A program made the translations under genes and the position numbers. The notes beneath the pieces were generated by a model. It saw only the letters and a program-made list of their open reading frames with translations. It did no database searches and had not been told where the DNA came from. From HXMU1420-13 sp965228545 (GTDB lineage Bacteria > Bacteroidota > Rhodothermia > Balneolales > Balneolaceae), in the NCBI GenBank assembly GCA_965228545.1, contig OZ245822.1, positions 2,852,001 to 2,916,000 of the forward strand: a stretch of 64,000 nucleotides of DNA. The letters are read 5' to 3'. This document shows positions 55,373 to 64,000 of this stretch, piece by piece (the stretch's first letter is position 1; each line of letters begins with the position of its first letter).

Positions 55373-57316
55373 ATGTCGAAATCAACCATTGATAATATAT
55401 ATCAGACCGGCAGGTTTAAGGCGATAATTTCGGGGGCGATTGTTGGAGCTATTATTATCATCACAGGTTGTGTTATTGGGGTGATGCAGTATCGATCGGT
55501 TTTACAAATCGAGCAGGTAGAGACCACAGAAGTATTGGTGCTTATCCAAAAAAACCTACAGTATGCCTTAAGAGAGATAAACTCAGTGGCACTGTTGCTT
55601 ACAAATACCGTAAATGATGAGTACGAAGTTACTGATTTTGATAAGACCGCTGCTCGCTTGTACGAGCAATACCCAACGGTTAATGTGCTCGAGATTATTA
55701 AAGATAATACGGTAACTCATATTTATCCTTTAGAAGGAAATGAACGAGTAGTTGGCTATAATCTTGAAAATAATCCCCGTGTGCTCGAAGAACTTTACAT
55801 TGCTATGGATAAAGGATCGTTGTATTTGTCGGGGCCTTTTATGTTGGTTGAGCAGAAGCTTGGTGTTATTGGATTGTTACCAATTAGGCAAGTGAACGAT
55901 AAAATTACCGCGGTTGCGGTGATATTGTATTTCGAATCGTTACTAGAGGAAGCACAAATTCTAACTTTTTCTGATCGGTATGATTTTGTGTTGGAAAAGC
56001 AGAATCTGTTAGACGATTCGGTTGACTTGTTTTTAACCGATGCAAAAGAATTTGATTCAGCGACGTATAGTTCTATAGAAATTGAAGAAGGAAACTGGAC
56101 ACTATACGCCAAACAAAAAAATCAAGCTACGGCAAACAATGTATTGGTAATTATCTGCTCGTTAAGTGTGGTTCTGGGGCTTTTAATCAGCGTGCTTTCC
56201 TACAAATTGTTTAAAAAGCCCTTCGAGCTCGAATACCATTTAGATAAACGAACTAAAGAGCTATACGAGAGCAAAGAATCGTTCAGAAAATACTCAGAGC
56301 TGCTAAACTCGGTGTTACAGAGCCCCGAATACGTATATATTTACTCTATCGATCAACAGTATAATTATTTGGCATTTAACAAAAGTCATCAAAATTACAT
56401 AAACAAGCACCTAGGCATTGAAATAGATGAAGGTAGCAATGTTCGGGACGCATTGAATGATGACATTAAACAAAAATTAGTCCCACTTTATGCAAAAGCT
56501 TTTGAAGGGGTAGAATTTGAAGAAATTGTTAAAACCTTCGAGAATGAGGAAACCGTTAAATACTGGCAGTATTGGTTTTCGCCTATTAAAGATGCAACCA
56601 ACAAAATAGTGGGAGTTACTGTGTTTTCGGTAGATATCACCAAGCGTGTGGTTGCTGAAAAGAGCGTAGAACAATCGCTACAAGAAAAAACCATTTTACT
56701 TGCCGAAATCCATCACCGTGTAAAAAACAATTTGGCTATTGTATCTGGCTTGCTGCAACTACAAAAAGCAGAAGTAGCTGATGAGCAACTAAGCGCTATT
56801 TTCGATCAAAGTATAAATCGAATTATAAGCATTGCCATGGTGCATGAATTGATGTACAACACCAAAGATTTGTCTTCCATTAATGTACATGAATATCTCG
56901 ATAAATTGATTCCCGCCATTAGTGCTACTATGCAAAGCAAACAGCAGGAAGTAAAATTTAATATTGAAGTTCAGGATTATCGCTTAAACATTAACCAAGC
57001 CATTCCATTGGGTCTTCTACTCAACGAACTGATCACAAATTCCTTCAAGTACGCGTTTAACGGGAGTGCACAAAATCGCATTATTATTGAGCTTACGGTA
57101 GAAGGTGATCTGGTGAATGTTTGTTATGCTGATAATGGAAGAGGCTTTCCTGTAACGGTGGATTTCAATACCCCAAAAAATCTGGGTTTAAACTTAATTC
57201 ACGCACAGCTAAAACAGTTGGATGCAACCTATCAGGCCACTACCGTTAACAAATTCGAGCTTAACTTTTGGTTTAGGTCGAAGGAGGCGGGTTCACATTC
57301 GCATATTGAGGTTTAA
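55373..57316 (+). CDS. CHASE-PAS HisKA_2 sensor histidine kinase (paralogue)
   Basis: 647 residues. Same architecture as the gene before it but with one PAS domain instead of two. CHASE region THIYPLEGNERVVGYN, YLSGPFMLVEQ; phospho-His motif EIHHRVKNN (His447); HATPase LLLNELITNSFKYAF. The C-terminal kinase cores of the two are strikingly alike (SINVHxYLxKLxPAISATMQ). Both probably feed a shared regulator such as the one at 59001. Confidence 0.92.
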   Translation: MSKSTIDNIYQTGRFKAIISGAIVGAIIIITGCVIGVMQYRSVLQIEQVETTEVLVLIQKNLQYALREINSVALLLTNTVNDEYEVTDFDKTAARLYEQYPTVNVLEIIKDNTVTHIYPLEGNERVVGYNLENNPRVLEELYIAMDKGSLYLSGPFMLVEQKLGVIGLLPIRQVNDKITAVAVILYFESLLEEAQILTFSDRYDFVLEKQNLLDDSVDLFLTDAKEFDSATYSSIEIEEGNWTLYAKQKNQATANNVLVIICSLSVVLGLLISVLSYKLFKKPFELEYHLDKRTKELYESKESFRKYSELLNSVLQSPEYVYIYSIDQQYNYLAFNKSHQNYINKHLGIEIDEGSNVRDALNDDIKQKLVPLYAKAFEGVEFEEIVKTFENEETVKYWQYWFSPIKDATNKIVGVTVFSVDITKRVVAEKSVEQSLQEKTILLAEIHHRVKNNLAIVSGLLQLQKAEVADEQLSAIFDQSINRIISIAMVHELMYNTKDLSSINVHEYLDKLIPAISATMQSKQQEVKFNIEVQDYRLNINQAIPLGLLLNELITNSFKYAFNGSAQNRIIIELTVEGDLVNVCYADNGRGFPVTVDFNTPKNLGLNLIHAQLKQLDATYQATTVNKFELNFWFRSKEAGSHSHIEV

Positions 57317-57420
57317 GGGTTAAAAAATCGCTTTTCTACTTCATCTAACCTACATAATTGTATTGCATATTATTGATAAGGCAGTTGTTGCCTCAATCGA
57401 AACATGGAAGGGAGGGAACC

Positions 57421-57855
57421 ATGAAATCTCTACATTTCATCTTAATAAGTTGCATAGTATGGGGAATGGCTTGCGAACCAAAAGCAAAGCAACAGGCAGA
57501 ATTAAGCGACAATTCCGAGTTTGAACTATCGGAAGTTGCAACTGCCCGAGACAACATCGAAACGGTGTGCAATATGTGCCACAGCCCAACGGCCGCGCCT
57601 GATAAGCGCCTAGCACCACCGCTGGAAATTGTAAAGCGTAATTATCTGGCGGCCACTCAGTCGAAAGAAGAATTCGTTGACAAAGTGGTGCAATTTATTC
57701 TCTACCCTAGCGCCGAACAAGCCATGCTGCACAGCGATGTGGAAGAGTTTGGGGTTATGGATCCGGTAGGTTTTTCTGAAGAAGACGTACGCGCCATTGC
57801 CATATATATTTATGAAAATGAGCTTGAAAAACCCAGTTGGCTAAAAGATCAGTAA
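57421..57855 (+). CDS. Haem c lipoprotein
   Basis: 144 residues. Lipobox VWGMAC (Cys18), then one haem c motif CNMCH (50-54) and a candidate axial Met in FGVMDPVGFSEEDVRA, the usual end of a small cytochrome c. From ATG 57421, preceded by GGAGGGA; an in-frame start at 57358 is less likely. Possibly an electron carrier to a terminal reductase, or a sensor partner of the kinases; no other evidence. Confidence 0.8.
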   Translation: MKSLHFILISCIVWGMACEPKAKQQAELSDNSEFELSEVATARDNIETVCNMCHSPTAAPDKRLAPPLEIVKRNYLAATQSKEEFVDKVVQFILYPSAEQAMLHSDVEEFGVMDPVGFSEEDVRAIAIYIYENELEKPSWLKDQ

Positions 57856-57924
57856 ATGTTTTATGCATGATTTTGGTTAAGCTCTAGTTGATAAATATCG
57901 AACAAGAAGCAGAACCGATTAATC

Positions 57925-58824
57925 ATGCTGAACATCGCCTGGCATCCTCAATATGTGCACCCTGTGCCCGAAAATCACCGTTTTCCTATGGTGAAATATG
58001 AGCTGCTACCCCAGCGATTAATGCGGCTTGGCATTGCAGATAAAACGAGCTTTTTTGAGCCTAGCAAAGGGCATGTTTACGATTTAGGAGTGCATTGTAG
58101 CGACTATCTAAAACGCCTTTTTGAAGGTAAGCTTAGCAAAAAAGAAGAACGAGCTAGTGGCTTCAAGCAAAGTAGCGCCTTAGTTGATCGGGAATTGAGA
58201 ATTACTAACGGAACTGTTGAAGGGGCAAAGCTCGCTCAGCAATATGGGGTAGCCTTCAATATTGCAGGAGGCACACATCATGCGTTTACCAATCGCCCGG
58301 AAGGGTTTTGCTTGCTGAATGATCAGGCAGTGGCTGCATCGTATTTACTTAATCATACTTCCGTAAAGAAAGTGCTAATTGTAGATTTGGATGTACATCA
58401 AGGCAATGGGACGGCACAGATTTTTGCGGATGAACCGCGTGTGTTTACCTTCAGCATGCATGGAGCAAAGAACTATCCGGCCAAAAAACCTAAATCCGAT
58501 CTTGATATCCCTTTAGAAGATGGAACCGAGGATCAGGAATACTTGGATCTATTATCAGCTACCTTAGAAAAATTGTTTGATGAACAACAACCCGAATTCG
58601 TGTTCTTTTTAGCAGGTGTAGATGTACTAAAAGAGGATAAACTTGGCCGGCTTGGATTGAGTTTAGAAGGCTGTAAAAAGCGCGATGAACTTGTTTTTGA
58701 AACGTGCTTCCAACACAATGTGCCGGTGATGGTTACCATGGGTGGTGGATATGCTCCCGACATTCGCATTATACTAGAGGCTCATTGCAATACCTTTGCT
58801 ATAGCCAATCAGTTGTATCTATAA
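57925..58824 (+). CDS. Histone deacetylase-like (class II) amidohydrolase
   Basis: 299 residues. Motifs GGTHHAFTNRPEGFCLLND, VLIVDLDVHQGNGTA and MGGGYAPDI match the zinc deacetylase family (acetoin utilisation / HDAC). Bacterial members may deacetylate polyamines or proteins. Short gap to the cytochrome gene, so likely co-transcribed. Confidence 0.92.
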   Translation: MLNIAWHPQYVHPVPENHRFPMVKYELLPQRLMRLGIADKTSFFEPSKGHVYDLGVHCSDYLKRLFEGKLSKKEERASGFKQSSALVDRELRITNGTVEGAKLAQQYGVAFNIAGGTHHAFTNRPEGFCLLNDQAVAASYLLNHTSVKKVLIVDLDVHQGNGTAQIFADEPRVFTFSMHGAKNYPAKKPKSDLDIPLEDGTEDQEYLDLLSATLEKLFDEQQPEFVFFLAGVDVLKEDKLGRLGLSLEGCKKRDELVFETCFQHNVPVMVTMGGGYAPDIRIILEAHCNTFAIANQLYL

Positions 58825-58956
58825 GATTGTTGATTAATCAACCAATCTGTTTGCCGATAATAGTCGTACTACTATCTGCAGTAGAGTAATATTTCCACTA
58901 CACAGCCTATCTGTAGAGAAAAAATATTAGAAAAAGCTTTGAATTGTTAAAATCTT

Positions 58957-58968
58957 CTAATATATTAG
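58957..58968. promoter_or_regulatory. Palindrome upstream of the response regulator
   Basis: CTAATATATTAG, a perfect 12-base AT palindrome 33 bases before the start; possible binding site, weak. Confidence 0.3.
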
Positions 58969-59000
58969 CATTAAATAATTTTAATAAAAGAGAGCCCCAC

Positions 59001-59402
59001 ATGAATGCAAGGTCGCAACAAGTGATGATCGTTGAGGATGACTTGCTCTTATTGATGGTTGAAGAAAGGTTGGTAAATAAGCTTGGCTATAATGTAATAG
59101 CCAAAGCAAGTGAAGGACAACACGCACTAAGACTGTACAGAGAAGTAAATCCGGAATTATTAATCGTAGATATTAATCTTAAGGGAGAGTTAACTGGACT
59201 TGATATTGTAGAGCAGTTAAAAAAAGAAGGCTCCGACACACCCGTAATTTTTCTATCCGGTGAGCAGGAAGCACACATGATCCAAAAAGCTAAAGATTTA
59301 GGCTGTGTGGATTACTTGCTAAAACCCATTACCGCAAAAGGATTAAAAGCTTCGCTGGAAAAAGCAATGTCGCGCAGAAAGTCAGCGGTACATGCGGCTT
59401 AG
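59001..59402 (+). CDS. Single-domain response regulator
   Basis: 133 residues, CheY-like receiver only. Acid pocket VEDDLLLL, phospho-Asp in LLIVDINLKG, switch Ser/Thr LSGEQEAH and Lys in YLLKPITAKG. No output domain. From ATG 59001 (an in-frame TTG at 58944 is less likely). A natural partner for the HisKA_2 kinases upstream; pairing is inferred from proximity. Confidence 0.9.
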   Translation: MNARSQQVMIVEDDLLLLMVEERLVNKLGYNVIAKASEGQHALRLYREVNPELLIVDINLKGELTGLDIVEQLKKEGSDTPVIFLSGEQEAHMIQKAKDLGCVDYLLKPITAKGLKASLEKAMSRRKSAVHAA

Positions 59403-59435
59403 GCTACGAAAAAATTATTGATACCATAACCCTTT

Positions 59436-59469
59436 AGTGAAGTAGTTTGAAAGCTGCTTCACTTTTTTT
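59436..59469 (+). terminator. Response-regulator terminator
   Basis: AGTGAAGTAG (59436-59445) pairs with CTGCTTCACT (59454-59463), one G-T pair, then a T run. Confidence 0.85.
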
Positions 59470-59471
59470 GT

Positions 59472-60461
59472 TTATAGAGTATGTTCAACTACCACTCTGC
59501 CCATTTGCTTCCCCTGTAGGATCAGATCAATTTCGGTGCCTAATTTCGAGAGTGGTACAATTTTAAAGTAATTCGATGGAAGATCTTGAAATGGAAGTGT
59601 AGAGGCCGTTTCCCAAATTTGCTCCCGTATCGTTCGTTTACAAAAAGCGGAATCGATTCCTAGTAGTGAAATTCCGCGAAGTATGAAAGGCAAAATATTT
59701 GTTCGTACTTCTATCCCAAGTACATTTCCACAACACGCGACTGCTCCTTTGGGTTGTATCTGACGAAGAACCGTATCTAATAATTCACCGCCAACCGTTT
59801 CAATGCATCCTTGCCATTTTCGTGGTAGTAATGGATGTTTGGCGACTGCGGCTAATGCATCAGATTCTAGTACAGAATTTGCTCCAATGCTTTTCAAAAA
59901 ATGTACTTGATCGGTTTTCCTTGTTGCAGCTTCTACATGATAACCCATGGCTGAAAGTGCGAATACAGCAAACGATCCAACTCCACCTGTTGCTCCGGTA
60001 ACTAGTATTGGCCCGTCAGCAGGATTTATTCCTTCAATTTTTAGCCGGTGCAAGCCATACAGTGCAGTGAAACCGGCAGTTCCAATCATCATGCTTTGTT
60101 CGAGTGATAATTCTTTAGGCAGTGCAACAACCCAAGAAGCCGGAACACGAATAAATGCTCCAAATCCTCCAAAGGTATTCGTGCCCAGATCATTTCCGGT
60201 CACTATCACTTTGTCGCCCGGCGCAAAAGTACCGGATCGATCCTCTACAACAATACCGGCAGCATCGATACCGGGAATGTGTGGATAGTTTTTCGTTACT
60301 CGATTTAAACCCCGAGCTGATAACGCATCTTTATAGTTTAACGATGAAAAGCGAACCTGAATGCTCACTTCATGTTCGGGTAATGAGGAGGAATTTACCT
60401 CTGTTATAGCGGCAGAATAATTTTTGTCAACATAAAAAGCGGTGAAGGTGTGTGGTATCAT
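59472..60461 (-). CDS. YhdH/YhfP-family quinone oxidoreductase-like (acrylyl-CoA reductase)
   Basis: NADPH-dependent medium-chain reductase, 329 residues. Motifs SLNYKDALSARG, GDKVIVTGNDLG, NAD fold TGATGGVGSFAVFAL, and FILRGISLLGIDS. The start at ATG 60461 overlaps the aldehyde dehydrogenase stop as ATGA; an in-frame ATG at 60482 would extend into that gene. Last gene of a three-gene oxidoreductase operon. Confidence 0.92.
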   Translation of the reverse strand: MIPHTFTAFYVDKNYSAAITEVNSSSLPEHEVSIQVRFSSLNYKDALSARGLNRVTKNYPHIPGIDAAGIVVEDRSGTFAPGDKVIVTGNDLGTNTFGGFGAFIRVPASWVVALPKELSLEQSMMIGTAGFTALYGLHRLKIEGINPADGPILVTGATGGVGSFAVFALSAMGYHVEAATRKTDQVHFLKSIGANSVLESDALAAVAKHPLLPRKWQGCIETVGGELLDTVLRQIQPKGAVACCGNVLGIEVRTNILPFILRGISLLGIDSAFCKRTIREQIWETASTLPFQDLPSNYFKIVPLSKLGTEIDLILQGKQMGRVVVEHTL

Positions 60462-61828
60462 CGGAAGATGGTTTTTAGCCATTTAATTTTATCATCGTAA
60501 GGGGCGTATCGCAGTGGTATATCAACAAGAAAATTCTTTTTCATAATGCTTTTTTGATGTGAAAATGAATCAAAACTTGCCTTGCCGTGATAGGAGCCAA
60601 AGCCACTTGCCCCCACTCCACCAAAACTTAGATGGTGATTACCCAGTTGAGCTATAGTATCATTAATTGCGCCTCCTCCAAAGGAAACTTGTTCCAGCAC
60701 TTTCTTTTCAATGTCATCTTTGGTGGTAAACAAATAAAGAGCCAATGGACGTGTAGTTCGATGGATTTGGGCGATCGCATCTTCAATTTCAGAAAAAGTG
60801 AGAAGCGGAAGTATGGGTCCGAATATTTCGTCCTTCATGATGGGATCATCCCAAGTTATATTTTCCAAAATGGTTGGGGCAATGTAACGCTGAGAAGCAT
60901 CAGTTTGTCCACCAATTACTACTGATCCATTATTCAATAAAGAAGCTAAACGATCAAAGTGAGCATCGTTTATAATTCGAGTAAAATCGTCCGACTTGGA
61001 TGGATCCTCCCCATAAAGCTGTTGAACAGCCGATTTTAAATGAGTTTGAAATTCGGCTTTGATAGAATCCTGAACGAGCAAATAATCGGGAGCAACACAT
61101 GTTTGGCCTGCATTTACAAATTTACCCCAAACAATCCGCCTTGCCGAAATTTCAAGATCTGCGGATTCATCCACAATACAAGGAGTTTTGCCACCGAGTT
61201 CAAGAGTAACCGGAATGAGACGTTTTGCAGCCGACTGCATAATAATTTTACCAACACGTGTACTTCCCGTAAAAAAAATGTAGTTGAAAGGAAGTTCGAG
61301 TAATTCTGAACTTGTTTCTACACCACCCAATACAACTGTGGCTACTTCGGGCTGAAAATAGGAAGCGATAAGTTTATCTAAAACGGCTGAGGTTTGGGTT
61401 GTTAACTCTGAAGGCTTAATAACAGCGGTGTTACCAGCAGCTAAGGCGCCAACCAAAGGGAGCAGACATAGTTGGATAGGGTAATTCCAAGGCGCAATGA
61501 TGAGCACATTGCCGTAAGGTTCTTTAAGAATATAATTTTTTGAAGGAAAATTGACCAACGAACTAGGAACTGATTCTGGACGTATCCATTTTTCAAGATT
61601 TTTTAAAGCGAAATTAATTTCATTGATAATTAAACCTATCTCCGTGCCGAAAGTCTCGAACGGAGGTTTCTTAAAATCCTGATATACGGCATCAATAAAT
61701 ATTTCTTCGTTTTCCTTAAGTAGGGTTTTAAGAGTGTTGAGTTGTTTAATCCTAAACTCAAGTGGTTTAGTGTGACCATCACGAAAAAAACGTTGCTGAT
61801 TTTTTAGTATAGATTGGAATTCACTCAT
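60458..61828 (-). CDS. Aldehyde dehydrogenase
   Basis: 456 residues, class-3/fatty-aldehyde type, NAD(P)+-dependent. Catalytic Cys in NAGQTCVAPDYLL, Glu in LELGGKTPCIV, and INDTIAQLGN plus the hydrophobic C terminus typical of membrane-associated members. I use the ATG at 61828, which overlaps the SDR stop by 8 bases; longer in-frame starts up to 61915 run through the SDR gene. Likely acts on the product of the SDR or YhdH partners. Confidence 0.94.
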   Translation of the reverse strand: MSEFQSILKNQQRFFRDGHTKPLEFRIKQLNTLKTLLKENEEIFIDAVYQDFKKPPFETFGTEIGLIINEINFALKNLEKWIRPESVPSSLVNFPSKNYILKEPYGNVLIIAPWNYPIQLCLLPLVGALAAGNTAVIKPSELTTQTSAVLDKLIASYFQPEVATVVLGGVETSSELLELPFNYIFFTGSTRVGKIIMQSAAKRLIPVTLELGGKTPCIVDESADLEISARRIVWGKFVNAGQTCVAPDYLLVQDSIKAEFQTHLKSAVQQLYGEDPSKSDDFTRIINDAHFDRLASLLNNGSVVIGGQTDASQRYIAPTILENITWDDPIMKDEIFGPILPLLTFSEIEDAIAQIHRTTRPLALYLFTTKDDIEKKVLEQVSFGGGAINDTIAQLGNHHLSFGGVGASGFGSYHGKASFDSFSHQKSIMKKNFLVDIPLRYAPYDDKIKWLKTIFR

Positions 61829-62639
61829 CTTGTTTTCCTTTAAAAGTGTCCATCGAGGCATAAACTTTAAATACATGCTCGGCAACAAAATCATACCAAC
61901 TGGCAGGTAATACACCGCGAACTAGTGTAGTAAGTTTTACCAGCCATGGAGCCTTTAAAGTGGTCTTATTAGTTTCAATAGCACGAATAATTTTGTCGGT
62001 AATTACATCAGGATCTAAAAGAGGCATGAGACGTGGCGGAGTAACACCTGTAAACATTCTTGTACCGATATAACTCGGCATTACATTGGTAAAGTGAATC
62101 GAAGGATGATTTCTGGTTACTTCGAGCCGTAATGATTCCGCCCAACCAACAGCTCCCCATTTGCTGGAGGCATAAACCACCATGCCGGGATTTGGGGTTA
62201 ATCCAACTGCTGAAGAGATGGTTACGATATGTCCATTTTTCTGTTCGAGCATGGCCGGTAAAAAAGCACGAGTAACATACATGGGCGCTAACTGATTTAC
62301 TCCCACTGTTCGTGCAATCTCGGTGGTAGAATGTTCATGAAATAATTTCCCTACGATAACCCCGGCATTGTTGATGAGGATGTCGAGCGAGTTAAAGGTA
62401 GACAATACTTTTTCGGCTTCGGCCAGCACTTTGTCTGGATCAGAAACATCAACGGTATGTCCTTTTACATTATATCCTTGGTCAGATAGTTGTTGAACGG
62501 CTTGGTCAAGTCGCTCAGAATTTATATCCCAGATGATTAAATGTCGCGCACCTTTCTGTAGGGCCTTTAATCCCATTAAATAGCCAATTCCATCGGCTCC
62601 ACCGGTAATAAGCACTACTTTGTTAGTAAATGAACTCAT
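61821..62639 (-). CDS. Short-chain dehydrogenase/reductase
   Basis: 272 residues. NAD(P) motif TGGADGIGYLMG, NNAGVIVG, catalytic Ser in TISSAVG and YASSKWGA (Tyr-x3-Lys). Resembles retinol/long-chain alcohol-type SDRs. First in the operon with aldehyde dehydrogenase and the YhdH-type enzyme, suggesting oxidation of an alcohol to an aldehyde and then to an acid. Confidence 0.94.
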   Translation of the reverse strand: MSSFTNKVVLITGGADGIGYLMGLKALQKGARHLIIWDINSERLDQAVQQLSDQGYNVKGHTVDVSDPDKVLAEAEKVLSTFNSLDILINNAGVIVGKLFHEHSTTEIARTVGVNQLAPMYVTRAFLPAMLEQKNGHIVTISSAVGLTPNPGMVVYASSKWGAVGWAESLRLEVTRNHPSIHFTNVMPSYIGTRMFTGVTPPRLMPLLDPDVITDKIIRAIETNKTTLKAPWLVKLTTLVRGVLPASWYDFVAEHVFKVYASMDTFKGKQDE

Positions 62640-62743
62640 ATAGTTTTTAGGATGAAGCTAATCATTTACAACTCATAAACTCAAAGAGCTTTCAGAATCA
62701 CGATTCCAACATTAAATTAAAGGTACATAATCAAAATAAAGTC

Positions 62744-64000
62744 ATGAACACTCGATTAACACCTCTCAAAAGTTTACCCATAATTATACTAGCTACAGCT
62801 CTTTCTTGTGATGATGTGCAAGATGCATACCTCGGAGCCGAATCCATAAATCAGGAACAGATGATGGAGCACATCGAAGAGCTCTCTTCCGATGTGTATA
62901 TGGGGCGCGGTACCGGTACCGAGGGCGAACAAATGTCGGTAGATTATTTAGTGAAAGAGCTTAAAACGATGGGTGTAAGTTCAGGCGTAGAAGATGGCTC
63001 GTATGTTCAACCCTTTCCGCTTGTGGGGCAGCAAACGAGCAATCATGAAATGAACATCGGAAATAATGAAGCAACCTATTTCGATGATTTTGTGGCCTGG
63101 CCTGCCGGTGAGCAAACCGAAATCGATATCGAAAATGCAGAATTGGTGTACGTGGGATATGGAATTCAAGCACCGGAAGAAAACTGGGATGATTTTAAAG
63201 GGCTGGATGTAGAAGGAAAGATTCTGATCATCAAAAACAACGATCCCGGTTATTCGGAAGATCTTTTCGGAGGAACAGCACGATTGTATTATGGACGTTG
63301 GTCGTACAAATTCGAGAAAGCAAAAGAAATGGGCGCGTTGGGTGCCATAATCATCCACACAAATGAAACCGCCGGTTATGGATGGAATGTGGTTTCGAAC
63401 AGTTGGAGTAGGGAGCGCTTTAATGTTAAAAGCGCAGATGCGTCAAGCGAAACTGAGCTTAGTGCCTGGATTACCTACGAGTTTGCGGATCAGGTTTTTG
63501 ATGCTGCCGGGTTAGATGTGGATGAACTGCTAACTGCAGCCGATGATCCGAGTTTTGAACCGGTGTCGTTAGGAGATGTTCGATTGGATGCCTCATTAAA
63601 TGCGACTTACAGAACCATCAACGCAAAAAATGTAATCGGGAAAATCGAAGGCACTGATCCTGAAATGAAAGATGAGTATTTGATACTGACCGCACATTTT
63701 GATCATTTGGGGGTAACCAATCCAATTGATGGCGACGATATAAACAACGGCGCCGAAGATAATGCTGCCGGTGTAAGTGCCCTGCTCGAAATGATGCGCG
63801 CGTTTAAGTCGCAGCAAGCAAATTTAAAACGAAGTGTGATTGGGCTCATCGTATCTGCCGAAGAAGTAGGCTTATTGGGATCAAAGTTTTGGGCAGAAAA
63901 CCCGACAGTGAATCCGGCTCAGATTTCAGCCAATATCAATCTGGATGGAATGAATGTGTACGGCTACACAAATGATGTAGTGCTAATCGGATATGGAAGA
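62744..64000 (+). CDS. M28 family metallopeptidase lipoprotein (partial, runs off the window)
   Basis: The frame is open from ATG 62744 to the window end, 419 codons. Lipobox ATALSC (about Cys22); then a PA-like insertion (ELVYVGYGIQAPEE...) and the M28 core with zinc ligand TAHFDHLG (His318), EDNAAGVSALLEM, and the SAEEVGLLG acidic pair. A secreted aminopeptidase/glutaminyl-cyclase-like enzyme. The stop lies outside the window. Confidence 0.9.
   Translation, partial: MNTRLTPLKSLPIIILATALSCDDVQDAYLGAESINQEQMMEHIEELSSDVYMGRGTGTEGEQMSVDYLVKELKTMGVSSGVEDGSYVQPFPLVGQQTSNHEMNIGNNEATYFDDFVAWPAGEQTEIDIENAELVYVGYGIQAPEENWDDFKGLDVEGKILIIKNNDPGYSEDLFGGTARLYYGRWSYKFEKAKEMGALGAIIIHTNETAGYGWNVVSNSWSRERFNVKSADASSETELSAWITYEFADQVFDAAGLDVDELLTAADDPSFEPVSLGDVRLDASLNATYRTINAKNVIGKIEGTDPEMKDEYLILTAHFDHLGVTNPIDGDDINNGAEDNAAGVSALLEMMRAFKSQQANLKRSVIGLIVSAEEVGLLGSKFWAENPTVNPAQISANINLDGMNVYGYTNDVVLIGYGR

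Overview
The window looks like a chromosomal segment of a Balneolota/Bacteroidota-type bacterium, probably a marine Balneolaceae. The reasons are a secreted protein ending in a YPNPFNPST-type type IX secretion tail, promoters of the form TTG...TAnnTTTG in front of the tRNA and rnpB, a one-cysteine DksA/TraR-like protein, and several TTG/GTG starts. The assignment rests on protein style, not on a marker-gene search.

1-13.5 kb is mostly housekeeping: a secreted isoaspartyl peptidase, a yggS - two small membrane proteins - divIVA-like - purine nucleoside phosphorylase cluster on the minus strand, Nif3, a CT398-like coiled-coil protein, RNase P RNA (with a roughly 138-nt inserted stem), a type IX cargo protein, smpB, a site-2 protease, arginine deiminase and a TlpA-type thioredoxin. 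13.5-24.3 kb holds a SirB1-like protein, a DUF72 protein with no normal start codon, a DksA-like protein, prfC, two or three envelope hydrolases, an orphan antitoxin, and a BlaI/BlaR1 operon with two extra genes that carry only the BlaR1 membrane-anchor motif. 24.5-37.3 kb is central metabolism and maintenance: lpdA, lipB, lipA (lipoylation), plsY, gpsA (phospholipid precursor), an AlbA_2 protein, a HesB/IscA protein, NDH-2, Hsp33, leucine dehydrogenase and recJ.

37.35-42.6 kb is the accessory part. A tRNA-Phe gene is followed 94 bases later by an exact 18-base copy of its 3' end. Next comes an AT-rich stretch with a 1431-residue protein that has a NACHT-type NTPase at the N terminus, a long helical middle and a PD-(D/E)XK nuclease-like C terminus, then a divergent 76-residue HNH protein. 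I read this as an anti-phage STAND/NACHT defence locus in a tRNA-associated island, and it is the best candidate here for an undescribed system.

42.7-48.9 kb has a LytTR two-component system divergent from an ABC ATPase and a 1201-residue ABC permease/M1 peptidase fusion. 49.4-51.1 kb is an amidohydrolase broken by one base in a C run. 51.3-59.4 kb contains an aldo-keto reductase, two tandem paralogous CHASE-PAS histidine kinases, a haem c lipoprotein, a histone-deacetylase-like enzyme and a single-domain response regulator. 59.5-62.6 kb is an SDR - aldehyde dehydrogenase - YhdH-type oxidoreductase operon with overlapping genes, and the window ends inside an M28 peptidase gene. REP-like palindromic elements are scattered between genes at about 26.0, 26.1, 27.0, 30.5, 42.6 and 49.2 kb.
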